A stretch of DNA of 64,000 bases, from positions 1,314,690-1,378,689 of the forward strand of contig CAUYUJ010017837.1 in the NCBI GenBank assembly GCA_963575745.1, written 5' to 3'. Positions within the stretch are counted from its first letter, which is position 1, and the number at the start of each line of letters is the position of its first letter. A program made the position numbers and the translations under genes. The notes below the pieces were generated by a model that saw nothing but the letters and a program-made list of their open reading frames with translations, searched no databases and was not told the origin of the DNA. Positions 11,818-20,341 of the stretch are shown here, in pieces. The stretch comes from Prorocentrum cordatum (lineage: Eukaryota; Sar; Dinophyceae; Prorocentrales; Prorocentraceae).

Positions 11818-12040
11818 GTAAGGGTTGCCACTTTGCGAACGCCAAAACGCCCGGCCCACAGCTGGCACGCAGAGCCAGCAGAGCCCTCCAGCCGGCTTGG
11901 GGGAGCGCCGTCCTCATGACGGTCGCCACTTCTCGAGGGCCAAGGCGCCCAGCCCACAGCTGGCCCACAGAACCGGCAGAGCCCTCTGGCCCACCGGGAG
12001 GGGCGCCATTCCTGTGCGGGTCGCCATTTTTCAAAGGCCA
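11818..12040. repeat. 99-bp tandem repeat, about 2.2 copies
   Basis: The motif GGGTYGCCA..TT starts near 11823, 11922 and 12021. Units share GCCCACAGCTGGC and GCAGAGCCCTC. No coding signal. Confidence 0.8.
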
Positions 12041-12049
12041 GCGATATTA

Positions 12050-12520
12050 GAAGTAATGAAAGCATCAACAATAACCGCATCGATTACGTAATGACAAAAT
12101 GCAGAATACTGACACGTCATGAAAAAAATACGCAACAACAAAACAACATCAACTCAACAGCCACACGAAGGACAACGACGGCATGCCCCTGCCCAAGATT
12201 GCACGCGCGCCCTTCCCCCTGTCACCTATCCAGTTATCGCGCCGGTGGGGAGATAGGATGAGGAGGGGAAGGCCGCACGAGGGCTTCAGTCGACAAGACA
12301 ACCCCCACGTCCCAGTAAAAGGAGGAAGACAGAGGGAGAACGAGGAAGCGGCGGGCTTCATGGGCCCTACGCCGAAGCCGGCCCCGCAGCCAACCCCTGC
12401 GACAGAGCCAGGGCTCCCACCTTCTGCAATTCCACGTCCTCCTCGCTAATGATAAATTATTCGCCGGCCCAACGGGCCAGAGGCGTGCTAAGATCTCCGG
12501 TAACTGGTTAAGAATTCTCT
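12050..12520. other. Spacer, no gene seen
   Basis: Moderate GC with short purine-rich runs. No frame with recognisable composition or motif. Confidence 0.4.
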
Positions 12521-12529
12521 AGTTCGCGC

Positions 12530-13270
12530 GCGCGGGGCGGCCCCTGGGGGTCCCCGGACGAAAAGTACCCCGGCAAGGTCCTGAGAGAGTCCCGGGAGGA
12601 GTCCCCCAGAGCGCTCCAGGAGCGCTCCATGAGCGCACCAACAGGGCTCCGAGACGTCCCCGAGAGCCCCAAGAAAGGCCAAGAGGCCCCCAAGAGGCCC
12701 CCAAGATGGTACACGAGGGGTCCGACATGCCACAAGATCGCTCCAAGACGCCCAAGATAGCCCCCAGACGCCCCAAGAGGCCTCCCAGAGCACTCCCAAG
12801 AGGGCCCCCGGAGGCAAAATTCATTGTTTTTCCTTAGGTTTTTGAGAGATTTTGGAGCTTCCACCTTTTCGGTTCCCGACGCCCCAAGACGGCCCCAGAG
12901 GCCCCCAAGATCGCCCCAAGAGGGCCCAAGAGGCCCCCAAGAGGGCCCCAAGATGGCCCAAGAGGGCTCGAAGACGGCCCAAGAAGCCTCCAAGACGGTC
13001 CAAGAGGGCCCCAAGAACACCCCCAAAGGGGCCCCAGAGAGGGAACACGAAACAAAATTTCGCGCCCTCGGCCCTAAGAAGCCCCTACGAGGCCCCAAGA
13101 GGCCCCTAAGAGGCCCCAAGAGGCCCCCACGAGGCCCTCAGGAGGCCCCCAAGAGTCCCCCAAGCGGCCCCAGGAGGCCCCCCAAATGCCCCCCCGAGCG
13201 CCCCAGGAGTCCCCCAAGCGGCCCCAGGAACCCCCAAAGCGCCGCATTGACACCAGGCCCTCGGGCAAAC
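12530..13270 (+). repeat. AAGAGGCCCC-type periodic block with AT-rich core
   Basis: GC-rich units such as CCCCAAGAGGCC and CCAAGATGGCCC recur every 10-13 bp. Around 12824-12880 they are interrupted by an AT-rich core (ATTCATTG..TTCCTTAGGTTTTTGAGAG..TTTTGGAGC) that ends in TTCCCGACGCCCC. A second non-periodic stretch (GAACACGAAACAAAATTTCG) lies near 13045. Related cores occur in the other blocks. Confidence 0.8.
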
Positions 13271-13719
13271 GGCAGACATGAGACCGTATGGGCCAACGGA
13301 ATGAGCGAAGCGATTCAATTTATCCTTCTGAATACCTCCTCCCTGTTCAAGGCCCCGTAGACCCGGACACGCTAGACCCGGACACCCAACATCCCTCGAA
13401 ACCAACTTTTCCAAACGGCGGCACGGACAAAATACTGCACTGCAACATTTCCAGAATAAACCCGGACACAGGCCCCAAAAGCCTGCAAGAACCCCCCTAA
13501 ACCCGGACACAAACCCGAATCCTGCAAAGCAGCAAACAAACCATGCACGGGTGCTCAAAAACGTGACCTTGCAGGAAAGGATGTCGTTTCCTTGGTTTTC
13601 TGTGTCCTGGTTTATCTGTGTCCTGGTCTCCGGGGGCCTGACCTGTCGCACCCCGAAGCCAGCCGGATGGCGGGCTGGGCATTTCGCCTGTGACTTCGTT
13701 ACCACTTACGACCACAAGC
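13271..13719. other. Spacer, no gene seen
   Basis: Contains scattered CCCGGACAC words (13356, 13375 and 13460) that may be a degenerate short repeat. No coding or RNA feature recognised. Confidence 0.4.
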
Positions 13720-14120
13720 GTAAAACACTGGCAACACTGTCACGGATGCGGGGCGGGTAGCTTTCAAAATGCGGTTCTCGCCTTGGTGCGGCCCGCAGCA
13801 GCCGCTCGCATTCGTTTCTCGCCTTGGGCGCCGCGCGTACTCGTTCAAACACTCGCAAAGCTTTCACGGATTGAGGGCGGTGTCATTTCAAAATTTGGTT
13901 TTCGCTATAGTGCCGCGCAAATTCGTTTCGAGAAATTACAACAGTTCGATTGGTTCTCATGATGAACGTACGGGACATGGTGTTCTGGAACGATTCAAGA
14001 GTGTCAGGGCGCAGCTGTGACGTTGATTCGCGGTGTTGAAGTCGCAGAAGTGTTCTGGCACGATTCAGGATTGTCATCATGCAAAAATCAGGTTGACCCG
14101 TGGCGTTGAAATCATAAGTT
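13720..14120. repeat. Two adjacent diverged tandem duplications (about 124 bp and about 71 bp)
   Basis: TCACGGAT..G.GGGCGG and the following TTTCAAAATKYGGTT..CGC recur 124 bp apart (13740 and 13864). Then GTGTTCTGG.ACGATTCA recurs about 71 bp apart (near 13980 and 14050), each followed by GCGTTGAA-like sequence. No coding signal. Confidence 0.65.
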
Positions 14121-14284
14121 CTACACGGGTGTCCCCCAACTGGGCACTTTCTTCAGTGGACGAGGATGCTGGAAAGGAAAATGTATCAAACATCGTTGAT
14201 GGGTCTTGGGTTTACACTGGTCCTCCTCTCCTCCTCCTGGCCCCTACCCTTCACTTCCCCCCCTCTCTGACATTTTTTCCCCCA

Positions 14285-15130
14285 TAGTGCCTCACTTAAC
14301 CATGATCAGCATCAGCATCAACAGCAGCACCGCCACCACCACCACCATCGTCATCACCATCATCACCATCATCATATCCATCACCGTCACCATCGCCGCC
14401 ACCAGTATCATCAATACCACGCCCACCACCACCATCACAATCAGCATCAGGAACAACATCATCAACATCATCATGATGATGCTCGCCGTCGTCGCCATCA
14501 TCATGGTGACCATTATCAACAATTCCATCACCATCACCATCACCATCACCATCACTATCACCTGCATCACCAGAATCATCCGCAGCATCAGCCAACTCAG
14601 CACAAGCAGCATCGTCAGCATCATGTTCATCGTCATCATCATGGTAACATCAGCAGTAGTCTCACCCGTATCAGCATCATCGCTACCATTATCATCATCA
14701 CCATCAACGTTGCCGTTGTCATCATCAACATCATCATCACCAACATCAGCATCATCATCACCACCACCATCATCAGTATAAGCTCCATCATCAGCAGCAT
14801 CATCATCAACAGCATCACCATCATCAACATCATCACCACCAGAAGCCATCATGCTCAACAGCGACATCATCATCAACAACAGCGACGGCGCCAACATCAG
14901 CAACACCACCATTATCACCCGCGACACCCCGCGTTGCGCAAGCGGATACGACGTTGGACGGCGAACGCAAGGACAAACCTCTTCCTCCTTTTTGTCCTCC
15001 TCCTCCTTCCCTCCTCCTCCGTTGCACCGTCGCCGCCATCGCCATGGTCGTCGTCATCAGTCGTTAGCACCATCATTAACCACCATCACCATCATCAACA
15101 TCATCACCATCCGCATCATCACCATCATCA
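14285..15130. repeat. CAT/CAC/CAG trinucleotide microsatellite (left half of the YR2 target)
   Basis: ATC/CAT triplets with CAC, CAG and CGC variants, interrupted near 14930-15050 by non-repeat sequence. The last triplets (CATCATCA) abut the outer end of the YR2 B2 repeat. A similar array starts immediately outside its A1 repeat at 48627, so both are interpreted as one target array. Confidence 0.9.
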
Positions 15131-15256
15131 GTGACCGTGAGAGCCCACGGGGCCATGGGGACATCTTTTTCTCAGGAAGAGGTGAGGCAGCTGGGGGCCG
15201 ACATCACGCTGGCATGGCGCCGGTGGATGTCGCAGAGGCCCAAATCCCCAGCACCC
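15131..15256 (-). repeat. YR2 B2 split direct repeat (outer 3' end)
   Basis: It matches B1 at 15387-15513 through GAGAGCCCACGGGGCC, GTGGATGTCGCAGAG and CCAGCACCC with about 20% divergence. Its left edge joins CAT microsatellite directly, marking the 3' end of the element. Confidence 0.8.
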
Positions 15257-15332
15257 CTGGGAAACAAGAGAAGTTAAAAGGCGAAAAGCGTGTGGGCTGG
15301 CGAAAAAAAAAAACGGGAGCTTTTTAAGCCAC

Positions 15333-15386
15333 AACGTTGCGCGGCCCCGCTCTCCTCACTCCCACTTGCTGTACTCCATCCAAACA
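15333..15386 (-). repeat. YR2 A2 split direct repeat
   Basis: It matches the A1 repeat at 48573-48626 without gaps over 54 bp, with eight mismatches (shared AACGTTGCGCGGCCCCG and TCTCCTCACT). It directly adjoins B1, as expected for a B1-A2-B2 terminus. Confidence 0.8.
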
Positions 15387-15513
15387 GCGACCGCGAGAGC
15401 CCACGGGGCCCTGGGGGCATCCTTTTTCCCAGGAGGAGGTGATGCAGCCGGGGGCCGAGATCGCGCCGGCATGGCCCTGGTGGATGTCGCAGAGACCCGA
15501 GCCTCCAGCACCC
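15387..15513 (-). repeat. YR2 B1 split direct repeat
   Basis: Inner copy of the B repeat, abutting A2 at the sequence CCAAACA/GCGACCG. In split-direct-repeat elements the B1-A2 junction equals the junction of the circular intermediate. Confidence 0.8.
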
Positions 15514-15579
15514 GTTCCCGACTGGTCAACTGGCTTTTAGCCGCACTCCACATAAGTCAGTCGATCTCAAAAACATGTT

Positions 15580-15975
15580 ATTCTGCAGAGCGCCAACAAA
15601 CATGCCGACCAAAACGACGCATAATTTTCGGGGGCACGGGGCTGCAATCGCTGTCCAATGAATGCGTTCCTCCGTCTTCCCTGTCAGTTATATGCGCGGT
15701 TGGTCGGTCTTCGAGCAGATGCGACCAGAAGGATGGCGCGCGCGTTGGACGCCTGTGCACTTGACCGCGTTCTACACAGCGGCGCGGGTCCGCTCTTTCA
15801 GCGGGCGCCGAAGTGACGCACGTCACAAGCATGCGTGACACAGCAATCCTAAGCGAGAATTTGCACTAGCTGTGGTGATTTCCACATCGGAGAGGCCCCT
15901 GGCTTCTCGAGCGCCACTGGCGCGTTGCGTCGGATAGCGAGACGGATAACTTGGGCAGAGGATAGATGCGCATGG
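15580..15975 (-). pseudogene. Possible C-terminal continuation of the YR2 methyltransferase-like domain
   Basis: A minus-strand frame at 15578-15841 contains RAPSFWSHLLEDRP, which may match the ENPxSSRLW region that follows the GxPC box in YR1. The match is weak and the frame differs from the preceding segment. Confidence 0.3.
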
Positions 15976-16270
15976 CTACATATATCGAGCTGGAGGCGCT
16001 GGGGATGCGCAAGATCGAAAAATGCCCGAAGGATAATCTTTGCCGCGCGTAGCCGGGCGCCTAGCGATCATCCTAATAGCGCGCGGCGTGCCCGACCAAA
16101 CAGCGCCCGCGACCCCGCCCCAGATCCAGCCCTTGATGACAGACTGAAACGTAAGATCCAAGTGGTCCTGGAGTGGGTGATTCCGGAGATCCAGACGCAA
16201 CGCGGGGAAGCCTTTGGATCTCAAAAAGCGGCTGATACACCCGTCTCCAGCGAACAGTTCCAGAGTTACT
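15976..16270 (-). pseudogene. YR2 methyltransferase-like domain, first half
   Basis: The frame reads TLELFAGDGCISRFLRSKGF, a class I S-adenosylmethionine-binding motif (hhFxGxGxhxxxhxxxG). LDLRNHP..HLDL follows, then IKGWIWGGVAGAVWSGTPR. By alignment with YR3 (GAPC) and the 'PC' box of cytosine-C5 methyltransferases, the position after GTP should be Cys; here it is Arg. The same domain follows the recombinase in YR1 and YR3. The copia-type element separates it from its recombinase. The open frame continues upstream into the LTR only by chance. Role in the element unknown; DNA methylation is an inference from the fold. Confidence 0.6.
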
Positions 16271-16383
16271 AAAAAAACAAACAACCCCCCCCCCAAAAAA
16301 AAAAAGCGTTCGTTGGTCACGGGTCGCACATGTCTAGGCTCTGGTGAACAGGTGTTGGAGATACTTCTCAATGCGATCTGCAG

Positions 16384-16388
16384 GGATC
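16384..16388. repeat. Target site duplication of the copia-type element (left copy, GGATC)
   Basis: GGATC immediately precedes the TG of one LTR and is repeated exactly after the CA of the other LTR at 34367. Five base pairs is the usual Ty1/copia duplication. Confidence 0.9.
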
Positions 16389-16584
16389 TGTGTATGGGGT
16401 TGAAGTACAAGGGTACAGAACCCCTGGTCCGTTGGTAGAGAGATGGAGGGATAGATGGATATCTTTCCCTCCCACGCGATCAAGGTACGATCGCTCCAAC
16501 TCAGTACCTGAGCCCAAACGGCCAGGTGCGGGAGAGGTAAGGATAAGGAGTATATGTGAGGGTATTACACGGGTTCCTTCCACA
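16389..16584 (-). repeat. 3' LTR of the copia-type element
   Basis: 196 bp, starting TGTGTATGGGG and ending TTCCACA on the plus strand. Identical to 34171-34366 except for one base (TATATGTGAG here, TATAAGTGAG there). The termini include the 4-bp inverted pair TGTG/CACA. Confidence 0.95.
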
Positions 16585-16595
16585 CCCCCCGTCCC
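16585..16595 (-). promoter_or_regulatory. Polypurine tract
   Basis: On the minus strand GGGACGGGGGG directly abuts the 5' edge of the 3' LTR, the position where plus-strand DNA synthesis is primed in LTR elements. Confidence 0.75.
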
Positions 16596-17346
16596 GAATC
16601 CCGCCCGTGAAGGCAGGACTCGGGAACAGAGGATAGGAATCCGTAATCTCTGAACTCATTTAGTCCTTAATTCAGAAAGGCAGCTGAGGCTTAGAAAACA
16701 GCGAAGCCACAGCTGCAAAGTGAAGTAAGAAGAGATACCCTAAGTCCCCCTTTCATCCCCAGGCGCACTTTGGCGCCCCCTCGGTGCGCCCCCCAAAACG
16801 CGTCGGCACTCGAGGGAGGGGAAGAATGAGACAAGGGTAGGCGGAGAAAGTAGATCTGAGCATTAAGGCAACATGCAATCTGCCTCGCAGGATTTGCGAG
16901 GCAGGTGTTGCCACCAGCAAGCAGATTATTCTCGACGCAATATTGTTCAAATTGGTAAAATATGGGTGCGAAGATTGCGTTGACGAACACAATCTTGAAA
17001 TGAAACACAAGTCTGCCTAAAAAATAAATGCATGCTAAGATCGCGCTGACGAACGCGATTCTGAAAAGAAACGCAAATCTGCGTAAAGCAAGTGTCTGGC
17101 CAGACAAAATGTCGCGTTGATGAACGCGAAAAGAGATGTATATATATATATAAATATGTTTGGCGACTCCCGTTGGCGTTGCTCCTTAGGAGGCTGCCTC
17201 GGTGATCGCAAAAGGCATATATATGTGTGTACGGCCACTTGTTGGAATGATTGAAGTGGCCTAAAAGAATATATTAGCCACCGCTCAAGGCGAACTTTGA
17301 TGAAAGGAAGTTCTGCTCTTGAGCAGTGGGCCTTGCGGCCGACTCA
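16596..17346 (-). other. 3' untranslated region of the copia-type element, with a 66-bp direct repeat
   Basis: No open frame of note. AAGATYGCGYTGACGAAC and the following CTGAAA..GAAACRCAA occur at 16971-17020 and 17037-17086, with a partial third copy at 17112-17135 (GTCGCGTTGATGAACGCG). A short TA run lies near 17135. The repeats may form RNA structure or packaging signals; this is speculative. Confidence 0.7.
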
Positions 17347-17730
17347 CTACGCGTCGCCGTCCTTGTAGAACCTGCGGTCCCACACCCTCTGGCCGTTGTA
17401 CGTCACGTAGCTTGTCGTAAACGTTTCCCAAGTTGTCTTCGGGATCCAGTTGCGGAACCAATCGTTGTGCGTGATATCCTGGATGTACACATACTCGTCG
17501 TTGTTGATCGCAATGTAGATCCAACATTTGATGTAGTAACTCCAGTATCGAAGACCCCAATCGCTGTCCTCGAGATTGTGCCGCCAGTAAGCAGCGTAAT
17601 CAGATGTACGTGCTCTCTTGGCGCGCGGCATCGCGGGCATGTAGTCCTCCGCGCCTGAGGCGCTGGATGCAGCGGCGTCGCCAGGAGCAGGGCGCGGCGG
17701 CGGGCGCGGCGGCGCGCTCCATGGCGTCAT
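17347..17730 (-). CDS. Copia-type polyprotein, C-terminal segment
   Basis: About 120 residues rich in Tyr and Trp (KRARTSDYAAYWRHNLEDSD, then WIYIAINNDEYVYIQDI), ending before the 3' untranslated region. I recognise no family. It overlaps the preceding frame by 131 bp. Its natural reading appears to continue from that frame near 17715 (..DDAMERA), so the true junction is probably a shift there rather than a new start. Confidence 0.55.
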   Translation of the reverse strand: MTPWSAPPRPPPRPAPGDAAASSASGAEDYMPAMPRAKRARTSDYAAYWRHNLEDSDWGLRYWSYYIKCWIYIAINNDEYVYIQDITHNDWFRNWIPKTTWETFTTSYVTYNGQRVWDRRFYKDGDA

Positions 17731-20341
17731 CGGACTGTTGGGAGTGTGTATCTGGATCGGTTCTCATCCCTGTACTACCCCCCCTCTGGTCGGTGTGTGA
17801 CGGATCGAGGGAGCCTATCAGTTCGCTGGCAATCGCGGCAAGCTTGCGCTGGGTGAACTGTTCACGGGTTCCGTCCCTTCGAGGGAGAGAAACCGTAACC
17901 AGTCCGCGCGCCTGCCGCGTCTGCCTGTCAATGCGTCCCTCGTTCAGCCACCACTTTCTCCGACCAGCCTGTCCTGTCCTAATGCTGACGTCAAGGATGT
18001 CCCACGCGTCGCGCATGTCCTCGACGGCCCAGGGCTTCTTGCCGACATTCACACGGGCACCTGTCATCTGATGATGGAACTTGAGGTCGTTGAGAAAGCG
18101 TTGTATGAGATTGGCGAATGGGTAGTACAGAGGTCGGTCGTCCTCGGATTCGCCCATTAATCTGCATTCGTGTGCAGGCGGGCTACCGGCTTCGACCCAC
18201 TTCTGATACCTCTTTTTGGACGCATTGGCCAATCTCCGCAACTGATCTTTCTCTGTGCCTATGTGCGATCGCGCACCCGTCATAATGACGTGTGCGCCAT
18301 CCTTCATGTATCTCACGACCTGGTCCTCGGACAACGTCGTCTTGATCCAGTTCGTCAACTTCTGCAGGTACGCGAGATCGCTCTGTGTGGCGGTGCTCTT
18401 ACCTGTGGCGCCTACGGCCACAATGTATTGCCAACATATATCACAAAGTGTGCCGTCACCTGTGACAATCCCGATGGACAGATCTCGACCGCAATTCTGA
18501 CAGAGCGGCATGGGATGCAAGATCGTCTCGGGGGCCCCTGCCGAAGTCAGGTGATCGCGGGATCCCCAGCGGGTGTCCTGACCGCGAGCGAGGCTCTGAC
18601 CGATCTGATTGATCGCCTCACGATTGATCTCGGTGTTCGGTCTGGAAGCGGTCGATCTGCTTAAACCCTCGATCTCGATCCGAGACAACCTTTCCCCTGG
18701 CAGTCCTTTGTACTCTATCTTGACGTTGTCGGTATCCTCAGTACCGCCATGGCATACGTTCTCCTCACGAAGACGGCGAGCCTGCTTCTGCAAGGTAGCC
18801 TCGTTGTCGCCCCCCTCGCGCTTGAGTCCCGTCTGCTCGGATATGATACGTACCATAGTTTCCTGATCGGGAGCTGCAGAGGCAACGCTGCCTGGGTCCT
18901 GGGGAATATCCTGCTCAGCGCCTTGCTCCCGAGGCGCAGCAGGTGTTTCCACCAGCTCTTCCCATGCAGGAAAATCTGGATTACCGTATGTCGCAGTACA
19001 ATTTTTGAATAGGTCACGCAGTGCCTGAAGTGCAGGATGGCTGTCATGGATGACTTCCTTGGCGAAATCTGGTAGTTCCACAATACTATATTTCAAGATG
19101 TTCTGGTATACTTTGGAAATCCATTGAAAGATGCCTGTGGTCGACTCCTCGATAGTCTCTGGGTCGAGGTAGTGTACCAACTTTTTGAAGAAATGATCTG
19201 CACCACAATTGGGTAAGTCACGTGCCCACTTGTGGGTATGATTGTAGTTCAATTCATATGACTCCGCATTCCATGCTTTCGATCCAAATCGAATTTCAAA
19301 TTGTAAATGTGACTGAATTTTGTCCATTACGATTCTGTCTGCGCCACTGTGTAGCTCGATGATCTGCTTCATCTTGATCATAGGCGAATCCACCAATAAC
19401 GCCGATGTCAAACAATACACGCGGCAATCATCAGACTGTCTAATCCATCTTGAATCCTCGTCGGGGTCGCAATCTGGATGGTCAAGGAAATTCGATGGCG
19501 GATCAATGATGTTATCGAGGATGCTTGCCTCAATCTGCTCTTCTGCTTGGACGTCTGCCGAGAGGTCTGCTCTCATGTTGTCGTTGGCAGCTTTCTCATC
19601 GGCAGTAAGAGCGATATTTGATATGTCCACGATTACGGTGATCAGTGGATCATGCGATGATGCTGTACCCTGTCGAGGAATTTCGCCCGTCTGAGCGTTG
19701 TCCTCGGCAGGTGTGGCCACCAGCTCGTCTGGATCAGGTGTCCGTGGAGCGGGCCTTCTTGGTGGTGTACGCGGAATACGTGGTCTATGAATGCTAGGCT
19801 TTCCAAGGTATGGTAAGCTGCCGCTAACCTTGTGCTGCAGTATCTCTTCGCTGCATGATGTCGGGCCTTTCAGGACAGTCTCCATCCATGTTGGATCGAT
19901 GGCGTGTTCTTCGATACGAATCGGTAATGCAAATGCGACGCCCTTGAGGGGCATGCTTTTGTCATTATACCAGATATTTACCCAAAGTAAACCGTAGTTG
20001 AGAATAGGTACTTGTACCGCAAAGAACTTGTCGAAGATGCCGAAATGGATGATTGGACCATATATGTGTCCCTTGGACAAGGCAATCTTGGTATTGTGAT
20101 TGCCTTTGGGCCAGTGGTTATCGTAGTGGAAACATTTGGTAGAACCCCAATTCTTAATGAAAATGAAGTCGCCCATTCGAACATCGTTAAATGCAGGACG
20201 ACGATCCCAATATTTTTGCATGATATTTGATGTGATTGGTCGAAGAGCTTCGCGACAATGTGACAATGCAATTAACCATTCTTTATCATCTGCTTTGTGA
20301 TTGGTCTCCTGAATCATAGCGCGTACTATTTGCTCATCCAA
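17600..20341 (-). CDS. Copia-type polyprotein extension, 913 residues, with a C2-C2 zinc-finger-like motif
   Basis: Not assignable to a family. It starts at an ATG lying 13 nt upstream of the stop of the preceding frame, so the two overlap by 16 bp. The first 150 residues are globular-looking (MGDFIFIKNWGSTKCFHYDN, then FAVQVPILNYGLLWVNIWYN). A Pro-rich linker follows, then an acidic segment, and a charged segment (LRREENVCHGG region). Near the middle of the C-terminal half is CQNCGRDLSIGIVTGDGTLC..C, a CxxC-x14-CxxC pattern suggesting a zinc ribbon. The last part is Arg-rich and basic. Composition and codon use match the neighbouring frames, so it is probably translated as part of the polyprotein. 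Enzyme activity: none seen. Confidence 0.6.
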   Translation of the reverse strand: MDEQIVRAMIQETNHKADDKEWLIALSHCREALRPITSNIMQKYWDRRPAFNDVRMGDFIFIKNWGSTKCFHYDNHWPKGNHNTKIALSKGHIYGPIIHFGIFDKFFAVQVPILNYGLLWVNIWYNDKSMPLKGVAFALPIRIEEHAIDPTWMETVLKGPTSCSEEILQHKVSGSLPYLGKPSIHRPRIPRTPPRRPAPRTPDPDELVATPAEDNAQTGEIPRQGTASSHDPLITVIVDISNIALTADEKAANDNMRADLSADVQAEEQIEASILDNIIDPPSNFLDHPDCDPDEDSRWIRQSDDCRVYCLTSALLVDSPMIKMKQIIELHSGADRIVMDKIQSHLQFEIRFGSKAWNAESYELNYNHTHKWARDLPNCGADHFFKKLVHYLDPETIEESTTGIFQWISKVYQNILKYSIVELPDFAKEVIHDSHPALQALRDLFKNCTATYGNPDFPAWEELVETPAAPREQGAEQDIPQDPGSVASAAPDQETMVRIISEQTGLKREGGDNEATLQKQARRLREENVCHGGTEDTDNVKIEYKGLPGERLSRIEIEGLSRSTASRPNTEINREAINQIGQSLARGQDTRWGSRDHLTSAGAPETILHPMPLCQNCGRDLSIGIVTGDGTLCDICWQYIVAVGATGKSTATQSDLAYLQKLTNWIKTTLSEDQVVRYMKDGAHVIMTGARSHIGTEKDQLRRLANASKKRYQKWVEAGSPPAHECRLMGESEDDRPLYYPFANLIQRFLNDLKFHHQMTGARVNVGKKPWAVEDMRDAWDILDVSIRTGQAGRRKWWLNEGRIDRQTRQARGLVTVSLPRRDGTREQFTQRKLAAIASELIGSLDPSHTDQRGGSTGMRTDPDTHSQQSDDAMERAAAPAAAPCSWRRRCIQRLRRGGLHARDAARQESTYI

